A stretch of DNA of 64,000 nucleotides from Plecoglossus altivelis (lineage: Eukaryota; Chordata; Actinopteri; Osmeriformes; Plecoglossidae). Numbering within the stretch: the first letter of the stretch is position 1; every line of letters starts with the position of its first letter. Where the stretch lies: the NCBI GenBank assembly GCA_036571765.1, contig BROE01000007.1, forward strand, positions 780,404 through 844,403, read 5' to 3'. Below are positions 50,445 to 60,871 of this stretch, piece by piece. A program made the translations under genes and the position numbers. The notes below the pieces were generated by a model. The model was not told the origin of the DNA and did no database searches. It was given only the letters and a program-made list of their open reading frames with translations.

Positions 50445-52678
50445 AAATTGTTATCCACATTTTTGTGAATAAAGAGCACTTGAAATGAGGTATAGCAAAT
50501 AAACTTCAGAATGTTTAAACATTGAGATTCCTGCAGACCATTCTGAATCAATGCAAATGTAGTTTACTAATAAGATATGCAAAAAATCTGTAGACATTTT
50601 ATAAAATTGGCCCCTTTCCTGCAAGGGCTCACTTGTTGTTGGAGAATCCACAATGTCCAGATATACACTAATCTTATATAAGATATACAGTAACTTGACA
50701 TACTAAACATTAGTTGTTCTTTGAACTGACATTAAAATAAGGAAGTCATTCTTACACACGCTATTTATATCATTCAACAGTTTTGTGCCTGACCCCGATT
50801 AAATACATTCCAACATGGGCTTTTATGCGCAAGGGGCTTTTTTATGATCATGTTGAAGGGGAGTCTCCAGTAGTTTTTTGTTTAGGGAGGGAGGTCCATT
50901 GCAGAACTAAAAGAAGAAAAGTTGGCAATAGATTCTGCTATACAACTTCTAAAGAATGATCCCAATCTTTTCCTTAAAACTAAAACAATTAGGGTATGTC
51001 TAACATGCCTGGTTGCATAGCATAGTAGCCCAGCATGGGAAACGCTATGGTCCTATGACATTTCAAGTTCAAGGGATGGTTAGATTGAATAATCAAAATA
51101 TATTCTGCAACCAGTTGTACTGTCTGCAACAACAAAAAATAAACTTCCTGTCTGACACATTCAGACTCATGGACTTTATCCCACAAACAATGCCAACATG
51201 CATACCCTAACACTAACCAGGATTCTGACATCTATCAGTCTATGAAAACTCCAATCCACTCCGCTGTTTAATAGTCAACCATTTTTTTTGCTGTAGATGA
51301 CAAATATAGTGGATGTTAAAATGTATTACTCTTCTAATGTGAGAATATGTATGCATGCATTTTTATTACACCTACATTTTCAACAAAGGCCTTTTAGAAA
51401 CAACAGAAATAGATTTTTTATACCAGATTTTTTTGCAGTGGAGTTGCAAGTTACTGTGGTTGTAAGTTATTAACAGTGAGCCCCAGAACAATGCAGCTGT
51501 AGCTCAAAAGAATATCTCAATGTTCTTCCCTTGACTTTTTTTCCTGCCATATCAAACACAGGCGGTTACTATCACAATTTTGAAAAGTTCAGATGATTCC
51601 TTATTATTTCAATAAGGGTGGGGGAGAGTCAAAGTGAATAAAGATGACAGCTGTGATTCAGACTGACTGTGTGATCTTCTCCAGGGTTTGTTTGGGAGTT
51701 GTAAGATGAGGAATTACAAGTGTCAAACAGCTGTGAATAGTGGTGTTAAATATTTAAACATGTTTTCCAGCTGAGGGAAAAGTATAGTTTTTTAAAGATG
51801 GCTTAAGTGTGTATAAGCTGTAAAAGCCTTTGATTCAAATGAAGGAGAAACTGGAAGGAAAAGGCAGAACAGAAGAGGTTGATGGTGAGAAGAGTGTAAA
51901 TCAAATCAGATTAAATGCTGTACCTCTACTTTCCAAAGGGAGAGGTGAGGTGAAGACAATCCCAGAACCTTCAGTGAAGGAAAAAATGTAAATCAAGGTG
52001 AGAGGAGAGGGGAAACCAAATTACAACTTTCTTGAACTATACTAAATTAATTTGCAGTCTGGATCGTTTCCCTTTCCCATGCAATAAGTCTTAGTATGGC
52101 TGAAGAAAAACACGAAGAATTAAAATGTTCCTGTTAGTGTGTTTTTATCAAAGGGTTATAATGACTCTACTTAATACTGTCTCAAAACTAAAGACAGAGC
52201 ACTTCAGGTGAGTTGAACTAAGGGCTATGGAGGTATGTGGTTGAATAAGTAAACATTTGTAATTTTATTTGAGGTTTTATTACAAATGCTAAACTATTGA
52301 TTAAAAGTCCTGCAGTTTGCTGTTTTGTTTAAAAGATAAAAATCAGTCAATAATATAGCTACAGTCCATTTGGTACATTGAACTTGCTTTTCTAGTAAAT
52401 ATGTTGTCAACTTGTGTGATTTCTCAAAATACCTACAAGACCCATCATGCCACCCCATGTAAAATGATTTAGACACAACACTTTCTGAAATAGCTATCTA
52501 TGCAAGATAGACAATCAGACCCAGTCTACAATTGGTTTGAAAATGTGTCTGGGGTGATCCGATCATAAGGGGACAGCACTAATTAGAAGTGACGCACTGT
52601 GATACAGTCTCTAAATCTACCTGCCAAGATAGTCTAGGACCACAATTTGATCATATCATTTGTAGTGAAACGATAATA

Positions 52679-52694
52679 ATGCATCATGATGCAT
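52679..52694. repeat. 16-bp perfect palindrome
   Basis: ATGCATCATGATGCAT equals its own reverse complement. It contains two ATGCAT cores. It may be chance or a dimeric factor site. Confidence 0.65.
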
Positions 52695-53288
52695 CTCCAA
52701 CAAGGACATAACAGTGAAAAAAGTAAGAGAGCCACTGCTTTTCTAACGATTCTTTTTTTTTATTTATTGACCTGCTCTTTTGCAAGTGGCAATTGACTTT
52801 GTCCAGACAATCATAACAAGAAGAGCCCATACAAGTTTGTGAACACTTTTTGTTGAAGCTAGTCCATGTGAAACAAACCTGGCGCTGTTCATTTTAGAGG
52901 AAGTGCTGAAGATTTTAACTAAATCTGAAGTGATCAGCTGGACACCTTGGAGACACATGAGAGACAATGGTGAATGATGATGTGTATTATCTGTCAACTT
53001 GTGTTTGGATCAGAGATTGTTTTGTATAAACAGGGATATCTAGAGTGGACTAGAAGGGTGGTAATTATTTGCTGTGCCTTAAAACAAATTGGATTCAGAA
53101 AAAAACAAATATGTACTTCTTGCCTACATCCAGATTTGCAGTTGCAAATATATTTTTTAACTAATTGATGTTTGTAGTCTAGAGCATATAGTAGGAAGCA
53201 TATCTGAGCCTATTGGTTCACGTGACAATTGGGAGTAGAATCAGAAAAAAAATCAAAAATCGAAAGAGAGGCACACTTCCACAAAACA

Positions 53289-53361
53289 GTGGCAGAGAAT
53301 TTGAAAATTAGCTACATAAAGTGGATTCAACCTTTTACCTATAGACAAGATCAGACAGAAC
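53289..53361. repeat. direct repeat, copy A
   Basis: Shares GTGGATTCAACCTTTTACCT and then ATAGACAAGAT with copy B at 53972-54042, where it reads GTGGATACAACCCTTTACCT ATAGACAAGAT. The preceding GGCAGAGA...TAGCTACATAAA half is also similar. Function unknown. Confidence 0.75.
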
Positions 53362-53971
53362 TTTTCTCAAAATTAGACAAGCTCTCTGAACAACTGAGCC
53401 ACAAGTTTGATAGCTAGCTAATCAATATGCCCACAGCAACAAGCACAGCATTAACTTGATAGTGGAGACTGCCGCAACATACACCATGAGTCAATACAAC
53501 CTGGTAACTTTCAGTAAGCACATAAGGGCAACCTGGGAAAATATTAAAGTCTGAACCATGCATGTAGATACCAGAGTCACACTGATGTGAACAGATTACC
53601 AGACTGGACTTGAATTCATCAAGAGGACCTGACTCCAACAAACTATTGAAAATATAGGCAGATATATTTAATGCATGAAGAGGATGCATGGATATTCTGC
53701 CCAATAAAATCTAACCAGATAATAGCACAATTTGAGCAACAAGTTGTACTCTGAATCTTCCATATCTTATATTCTCCATATTTGCTTCGAATCCCATATT
53801 GGTGCATGTTGGACAATCGCACAAAATATCTACAGCGTAATCCAGCCTCTAGTATGTGGGCAGACTGTATACTAGCATATGCTAGGATATAGCATTCTTA
53901 AATACTACTATCACTTAAATTGCTGTAACCAACTTACTGAACTGTAACCAAACTATAAGCTATTTACAAAA

Positions 53972-54042
53972 CTGAGGCAGAGATTTACATTTTGACAGAT
54001 AACTACATCAAGTGGATACAACCCTTTACCTATAGACAAGAT
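53972..54042. repeat. direct repeat, copy B
   Basis: Second copy of the segment at 53289-53361, same strand, 0.68 kb away, ending about 80 bp before the Tc1 element. Likely an old local duplication or two copies of an unclassified repeat. Confidence 0.75.
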
Positions 54043-54124
54043 TAGATAGAACCTTAGATAGAATAACCTTGGATTATATAATTCTTGAAGTAATCCATAA
54101 AAGTACTAAAATCATCTTATTGTG

Positions 54125-55652
54125 TACATCCTAATTCCCCCAAAATTGGGACACTGTCCAAAATGTACATTTCCGAGTGCAATTATTAGAAAACTCAAAC
54201 TAGTATGTCATTCACAACATATGATTGAAAACACAAAAGACTTTGTACCAAAATGTAGCATTTTTTGTAGAAAAAATAAGAATTACAATTTGATGGTTGT
54301 AACACTTCAAAAACCTTGGAAATGAGGCAATAAAGGCTGAAAAAAGTTAGTGTTAATAAAAAATAAACAACTAAAGGAACAAATGCAAATAACTAGGTTG
54401 ATTGCAAACTGGACAGTAAAAGGATTAGGGATGTAGAGAGTATCTTAGAGAAGCACTCTGCCTCAAAGTCAAAATGGGCAGAGGTGCATGTACATATTGT
54501 GGAACAATTTCAGAATAATGTTGCCCAACATAAAATTGCGAAGATTTTTGAATATCTCCCCATCTACAGTAAAATGATTCTGATCTGAAGATATATCTGT
54601 GTAAGGGACAATGGAGAAAATAAATTCCTAAAGCCTGTGATCTTCAGGAACTGCAAAAAACAGGAATGATTCTGCAATGAAAATAATTGCATGGGCTCAG
54701 AAACACCTACAGAACTGAATGTCTGTGAACACAGTTTGCCATGTCATTTACAAATGCAGGGTTAAGCTTTATCATGCAAAAAATAAGCTGTATGTAAACA
54801 AGATCCAAAAATACAGCCATCTTTTCTAGGCTAAAGCTCATTTAAAATGGACAGGGGCAAAGTGTGAAAACCGTGTTATGGTCAAACTAACTGATTTTTG
54901 AAATAATCTTTTGGAAACCATGGAGGCTGCATCCTCTGGACTAAAGAGGAGAGGGGGCATCTGTTTTTTTATTAACATTTAGTTCAAAAGCCATAATTTC
55001 TGACAGTATGGGGGTGCATTAGTGCTCGTGAAATAGGCAACTTTCACATTTGGAAAGGCACCATTAATGCTGAAAGGTATATACAGGTTTTGGGGAAAAA
55101 TTTGCTTACATCCAGGCAACATGTTTTTTTAGGGAAGGCCTTGAATATTTCAGGAAGACAAAGCAAAACCACCTCCTATATCTGTTACAACTGCATGGGT
55201 TTGTAATAGAAGAATCATAATGCTGAACTGGCCTGCTTGCAGTCCAGATATTTCACCAGTTAAAAACAGTAGGTGGACAATGAAACAAAAAAAGTGACAA
55301 AGACCCAGGATCATTGAGTAGACAGAATCCTGTATCAGACACAAAGGGTCAACATTCCTTTCCCACAACTCCAGCAACTAGTCTCTTAAGTATACAGTAA
55401 GACATATACAGACTCTTGATAAGTGAAGAGGGAAAGTTGTCCCAATGTTTTTGATAATTTTTGTTGCCATAAAATTCCACATTTTTATTTTTTATTTTAA
55501 ATGGTACATTTGATCATTTAAAATAGGTGTTATGTTTTCAACGTCTTATAGTGATTAAAATATGGGTTTATTGGGTAATCAAATCTGCAAATCGCTGTAT
55601 TCTGTAATTTATTTTTACACAACGTCCCACATTTTTGGGAACTGGGGTTGTA
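54125..55652 (+). mobile_element. near full-length decayed Tc1/mariner element
   Basis: A 1.53-kb element with terminal inverted repeats: the left end TACATCCTAATTCCCCCAAA and the right end read in reverse complement TACAACCCCAGTTCCCAAAA, both starting with TA, the Tc1 target dinucleotide. The plus strand between them carries a transposase relic. Fragments still readable include VWGCIS and FHIWKGTINAERYIQVL, typical of Tc1 transposases, but many stops and frame shifts interrupt it. It matches, from memory, a very widespread teleost Tc1 family. It is dead and lies within the vti1a intron, antisense to the gene. Confidence 0.9.
54390..55400 (+). pseudogene. decayed Tc1 transposase coding region
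   Basis: This is the interior of the element at 54125-55652. The order of recognisable pieces from left to right follows a Tc1 transposase: a DNA-binding part near 54390-54700 (for example LRTECL-like and NTVCHVIYKCRVK-like remnants), then a DDE part near 54840-55280 with GCISA and GTINAERY. No frame stays open for more than about 80 codons, so no protein can be made. The approximate limits reflect decay, not a start or stop codon. Confidence 0.8.
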
Positions 55653-56192
55653 TCTCCTCCAGCTACATATTCTATACTGCCCATTCTACTAATGCTTTGT
55701 GGTGTCAAGTTAGATTGTTTCATATAAATAAACATGAGCATATAAAAACACGTGTTTGCATGAAATCTTTAAACAGCTAATACCTTGAGCATATTGATAA
55801 CAAAACTGGTAGAGCTATTCCACCACATACCAAGCCAGGCAGAATAAATAGCAGCTAATGGCTCAAACTCAAAGACAAAGAGCTGTCTAAAAATGTGAGA
55901 AAGCCATTCACTCTCCTGAAGTCTTATTATCCATGCTCTGTTTAAATGTTACACTTTTGGGTTTTGACAGCAAAACATTGGAAAATATTTGATGCTATTT
56001 AAATATTTTGACACAATGACCTTTATCATAATAATTCCCAAATAGCATAAGAATAACCTTGGCCTGTGGGTTGCAAAATCAGAAATACTGAAATAGTATT
56101 TGCATGAGCTGATTTTGATTTCATGTACGAGCTATGAGGTCACAAAATCTGAATGAAGGAAATCTAGAACAGGAAGCGAGATAGGCACTTAC

Positions 56193-56213
56193 CTCTTCAC
56201 GTAACTTTATCAA
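56193..56213 (-). CDS. vti1a: vti1a 21-nt alternative microexon (LIKLREE)
   Basis: This 21-nt minus-strand exon encodes LIKLREE. Upstream is a strong pyrimidine tract (CTCTTTCTCTTTGCC) ending in ATGGCAG, and downstream is GAG|GTAAGTG, a near-consensus donor. It sits between the linker exon and the exon beginning RAHLLDN. The seven residues are the same as the insert I remember from the longer mammalian isoform (Vti1a-beta, described as brain-enriched). Its length is a multiple of three and both neighbours join in phase 0, so inclusion or skipping only adds or removes seven charged residues just before the SNARE motif. TGC lies close upstream of the 3' splice site, a feature of neuronal microexons regulated by SRRM4; that link is inference. 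Confidence 0.93.
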
Positions 56214-58074
56214 CTGCCATGTGAAGGCAAAGAGAAAGAGACATAAATAGAAAAATAAAGGGAGAGAGTGAGGGACAGATAAAAAGGACAGCAATGGCAG
56301 GAAGCAGATCAGTCATGCGGCTGGGTACAGAATTAACCTTGACGATTTATCTCTTTGCATGTTTAGCATTTGAAAATCACAGACAAACACATTAAACGAA
56401 GCTAAACAGAAGACTCTTGCAGACATTTTTGAACAAACCAAGATCAAGTTCTGGTGCTGTCACAATAAACAAAGAAAGGGAATAGATTTCTCGACTCATG
56501 GTGTCTAAACAAGCATCAGCAAGGATTTCACATCACAGAACTTTACATGAAAAATCGGATCTATTCTACAGTGGAAAAATTTGATATGATACATAATTAT
56601 TTCATGAATTATTTTCTCATGAATTAGTAAAAAAGAAAAAAGAAAAAAAAGCCAAAACAAACGCTCCATTTTCTTGCAGATGTGATTATTGGCCCCCTTT
56701 ATTGACAGTTATATGTGCACTATAGCTGACATTTTGTCGATATTGAATGACTTAACGTATTTCAATATGCCTTCTGTGTCCATCATGTATGTACTGAGGA
56801 AGTCTTTGTATACAAACATACCAGTAAAGGTTATAATGGAGAGGTTATGAATGAATCTTAGCATTACGTATTTATCATGAAAAATAATAGCACATTTACA
56901 GTGGAGTAAATAGAAATAGGCATTTGACTCTCCATACCTGTTAGCTAACATGAAAAAGAAAAATATTCATACCTAATAAAGATTGAAAAAGTTTTTACAT
57001 GCTTGCCTTTGTGAAAGGAAAGGAGGAATATGATATGAGCATATATCTGATAACAAAAAGGTAAGAATATTCTTTTTTTTTCTTTTTTGTCGGCCTTTGC
57101 TAGTGTTTTTTTAATCTAAATTTCTTGGGAGAGATGTAAGGTTAGCAGATCTAAAGGGAGGCTCTGGGCCACTATTACTGCCCTCTTATCTGTCTTTGTA
57201 AGAGGTGGTCATTTTGAATATTGGTGGTTTGACATAACTTGCTATATATTAGAACAGAGATGGAGGACTTTTATTATGCATTATAAAATTGATGAGTGAC
57301 AAAAAAGAGCTGTATCTGTGTTTCACTGTTACTCGTCATAGCTACAATTGGCACCAATATTGAACGATGTTTTAACATGGCTTGTCACACACACAGCGTT
57401 ATTAACAGCTATAATATTTAAACTGAATATTTAAACTGATATACAATTCAGAGATTTGTATACTAGAAAAAAATCATAATTGTCTGAAGAACAAGTTACA
57501 AGACAACTGAATAAATACAGAGGAAAAACAAGAATGTCATACTAACCAATGGTACAGAGCAAGTTTAATTAATTTATCTACAGAATAATTACATATATTC
57601 AATCCAAATAAATTCAGAAACACAAGCCTTAGGAATAGTGAAATGACTGGCTGTAGTTTCACAAACTATAGAAAAATTAGTTTTTCTTTCAATCTTAGGC
57701 TGTGAAAAAGGGCCATTTCAAAAACAAAACAATCACTCTTTCTCTTAGGTTGAAAGCTACATCATGAATCAGCGATTTGGAGTTTGGAAAAGCTGACCAG
57801 AGCTGGCAATCTCACACCACAGCTCTGCCATTCAATTCAATGAGTACCAAACAAAACTTGTACCATCTTATTTGTTCTGCTTGGCCGATTGTAAGTCTTC
57901 ATGGTGGATTTAGAGCCAATATTCAGGGCTTTGTGCTGTGTATTTTTCTTTGAATTCTCATCTAGCTTGATTTTGCTTTGGCATCCCCTCTTTAAAACAT
58001 AAACCCAAGATGCTGTGCTACAGGAAAATAAGGTAATAAATGCTGGATGTTGTTAATGTTATAATTACGCCCTT

Positions 58075-58122
58075 AAAACACAGGGAAAGGCAGGGAAAAG
58101 GTGGTGCCTTTCCCTGTGTTTT
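58075..58122. repeat. perfect 18-bp inverted repeat (hairpin)
   Basis: AAAACACAGGGAAAGGCA at 58075-58092 is the exact reverse complement of TGCCTTTCCCTGTGTTTT at 58105-58122, with a 12-base spacer (GGGAAAAGGTGG). The pairing is perfect but does not extend outwards (T opposite T at the next position). It could be a fresh palindromic insertion or a small folded element. It is short for a microRNA hairpin. Confidence 0.85.
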
Positions 58123-60559
58123 TCTGATGCCAGCCAGTATTCAAAAATGCACTGCTCCAATTTTTCTGTTATGATAATCAGCAGATTTTTCAAACAAAGA
58201 TTTTTTTTATCCAATATGGAATTTGATACAAGTGGTAATCTGCTTTCTTTGTAGCCTGTAAAATCTGGTCCATGCCGGCTCAAACCAGCACAATCTCTTG
58301 TGGCCAAGCCTTCTGCTGTGACTGAAATCGAAACTATTCTGTAGAGTGTTTGTGTGTAAAAAATGGTGTGTGCACTGACTGCTATGCGTGTGGTACGATG
58401 AAGTGTATCTGTGTGTCATTTGTGTATGTGTGAGCTGCATGTAGAGAGGAAAATAGAGGGGGAAATGTGCAATAGCAGACTTGCACATTATTAAAAAACA
58501 GTGATAGCGCCAATTCAGTCTCTGTCCGCATATAGATAACAAATAACTGCTGAACTCTATTAAATTGTCTTTTAGCCAATATCACACCATTTTCAGAACT
58601 TAGGACAACTCCATATTTACTTAGCTATAAATCCTTGGTAGGTAACGAAGAGATTTGTGACTGGTAATGATCTGCTCAGTCAGTGTTATATGAAATGATC
58701 CTGACCTCCTTCAGATCGTCAGGAATTAAATTGACCAGCTCACCCTGGTGCCCCCATCTTTTTCCCTCCATTCTATCGCTGTGATCCTGTTCGATAAAAA
58801 AGTGAAGTTGCATGCACTCCACTCACAGCAAGACCAAATATTGTGTTATCTCAATAAGTTTTTTATGTAAATAACGTAAATTTGGCAACAAGCAAATAAA
58901 TAAGGAAACATGTAGTATCTATTTACTTTACCGTGTCCCTGGCTGACACACTAACATTTCTTCTGCCAGTGTGTAATGGTGTGTCTGCTTAAGAGTTTTA
59001 CAATATTTTATAAAGTATTTTATAATTTCAATTGTGAAGACTCTGCAGTCATAGTTAACAGCAAGATATTCCAATGGAAGTAGACATTTCTGGACGTTGA
59101 TACGTTTTTGTACAACAACTAGAGATTTGTACATAGCTGAATGGAACAGACATACAAATTCATTCTGATCAAATAAAAGCAAATTCCCCCAGCTTGTGTC
59201 AGTACTTTTGACATATGAACCCATGTCAAAAACATCACTATATTGTTCTGAATTTGAATGACAAGAAAATGTATTCTATGTATTTTAAAGTTCACGCAAA
59301 GGGGTATTGGGGGATTGGGGATTTGGGGGGTATTTCAAAATGTGTTAATAAGAAAAAGCTTGTTATTCAATAAAGCTTTTAAACAACTACAGCAATTATG
59401 CACTATAGTAGCTCTCCAGTACTTGAAGAGTTATGTGACAGTTTGAATTAAATATTAATTCTTAGCAATCATTTCAGCGATGGAGGTTTTTGGGTCACAT
59501 TTATTCTTTTGTTTTTGACAAGATTTTGATGGGAAGAATCACCGTCTGCAATGTGTCAGCTCCTGTAGGAAGTTTACTTACAACTTCTGTATGAAAGTAG
59601 AATTAATTTTTGTGTCTCCCTAATTTGAAGGCAAACATGCATATTAGTTTTCCATCCCGGGTATACATATGTTTGTAAGATCCAAACATAGGTTTAGATC
59701 TTTTCCATTGGTCATCCTCAAGCCAATGAGGCAGCTATAAAAATGTATAATATTACTTTTTAGCTATTCATGTGATTTTGATTTACCTGTACTCAGCATT
59801 TTGTAACATACTATGACTAAATGCATTTCATGACATATTTCATAATATGTACTGAATAATCTAAGTAAAGAGCAATTACACTCATTTATGAGGTGACCGA
59901 CAGGCAGGATGTCAAAAATGAATGACAACCTTTGCTGTTGATTTGTGCTTTATAATACTTTATTTTAAAATCACTTCAACTAGTTATTTTTATTTTGGTA
60001 TTGTTAAGAAATGAATATCACTTTATACTATAATTTCCATTATGTAATCAGTTTCACCCTATTTAACGTTACTGCTTATGGTCCTGAAATAAAGAAATAT
60101 TGTTAATATGCTACACATCTGTTGCTTTTGAATGTTTTGAATTTAATATTAACTCAACCTCAGAAAAACAAAACATTCACTTGAGTAGTAATAATTTTCA
60201 TGTATATTTATTTTAAGGGCAATTTGATTAATGGTAATTTCTTAGAGCAAACGTACGATACGAAAACATGATAGAGCTGCAATGAAAAACTAAACACAAC
60301 TGAAGTGGAATCGAGGCACCTAAGGTAGAAACTGAATCGGTTTCCGATGATTTGTATTGTGGGGGGGTATTTAAAGCAGTGTAAAACATTGGTCAAATAA
60401 ATGTTTTGATCGTTTTGTGTCATATGTGTGAATGTGTCTGCCTGTCTTCCGAGGGGGAAGGGGACACTGGTGAAGGTTCTTGATGGAGGGGATAAGTACA
60501 CAGCCGGCTGGAGAACAGCTGTGAGTATAGGGGGTGGGGTAAGTGGGGCTTGGTTTGAC

Positions 60560-60790
60560 CCAATCTGGTGCTGCCCAGACGCTGGGCCCAGACCCCGGAG
60601 CCCATTCATTTAGAGCCTGGCCAGCTTTGCATTAAACAGGCCTCCTTCCGCATGACTTGGTGCCAATGCTACATTGGCCCTTGGTGGCCCCTAAGAAGGG
60701 CCCTGACAGGCCTTGACACCCCACCCCCAATCCCCTCACCCGGGGGCCAGCCACCCACACAGGGAGCTGCCAGGCCACTGATTAGCACCT
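60560..60790. promoter_or_regulatory. GC-rich patch just downstream of the linker exon
   Basis: Mixed GC-rich sequence (GACGCTGGGCCCAGACCCCG, CCTTGGTGGCCCCTAAGAAG, CACCCGGGGGCCAGCC) directly flanks the splice donor of the linker exon at 60794. It may include splicing elements or an intronic enhancer. The 60440-60560 region to its left is also GC-rich. No separate exon is evident. Confidence 0.22.
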
Positions 60791-60793
60791 TAC

Positions 60794-60871
60794 CTGACTC
60801 TCTGAGGAGCCTGGGTCCTCCCCCAGGAGCTCGTTCCGCACCTCATCACTGTAGGCAATACGTGACCTTTT
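60794..60871 (-). CDS. vti1a: vti1a exon: linker between Habc domain and SNARE motif
   Basis: This is a 78-nt exon of 26 whole codons on the minus strand. It reads KRSRIAYSDEVRNELLGEDP and then GSSESQ. The acceptor is a pyrimidine stretch ending in TTTAG and the donor is CAG|GTAAGG. The peptide matches the VTI1A segment that follows the N-terminal three-helix domain, KRSRIAYSDEVRNELLG being essentially invariant in vertebrates as I recall. The tail GEDPGSSESQ differs from the mammalian GDDGNSSENQ and is the least conserved part. The exon begins and ends in phase 0, so it can join the microexon at 56193-56213 or skip directly to the exon at 48740-48824 without breaking the frame. The preceding exon, expected to end in ...ETDF, was searched for between 60872 and 64000 and not found. 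Confidence 0.97.

Larger units (their letters stand above)
48825..56192 (-). other. vti1a: vti1a intron between the microexon and the first SNARE exon
   Basis: A 7.4-kb intron. It contains an AC repeat (50424-50444), a short telomere-like run (49304-49319), a 16-bp palindrome (52679-52694), a pair of direct repeats (53289-53361 and 53972-54042), and the dead Tc1 element (54125-55652). I see no other exon. Confidence 0.85.
56214..60793 (-). other. vti1a: vti1a intron between the linker exon and the microexon
   Basis: A 4.6-kb AT-rich intron. It holds an 18-bp inverted repeat (58075-58122) and, at its right end, a GC-richer patch next to the linker exon (60560-60790). I see no further exon. 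Confidence 0.85.
11187..60871 (-). other. vti1a: vti1a gene, partial (five exons spanning 49.7 kb)
   Basis: This span joins five minus-strand exons whose peptides match VTI1A in order and in phase. The protein is a Qb-SNARE of the trans-Golgi network and endosomes. It pairs with syntaxin-6 or -10 and syntaxin-16 plus VAMP4 in retrograde endosome-to-Golgi fusion, and is also found on synaptic vesicles (family knowledge). Visible introns are 4.6, 7.4, 35.5 and 1.9 kb. The missing parts are roughly the first 88 residues (Habc bundle) and the last 30 or so (transmembrane anchor), judged from the roughly 217-residue mammalian protein as I remember it. No stop codon or frameshift falls in the visible exons, so the gene looks intact. 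Promoter, start codon and polyadenylation site are outside the window. Confidence 0.97.

Noticed and set aside
58075..58122. MicroRNA precursor at the 18-bp hairpin
   Set aside because: The stem is too short for a typical precursor and pairing ends at both sides; kept only as an inverted repeat.
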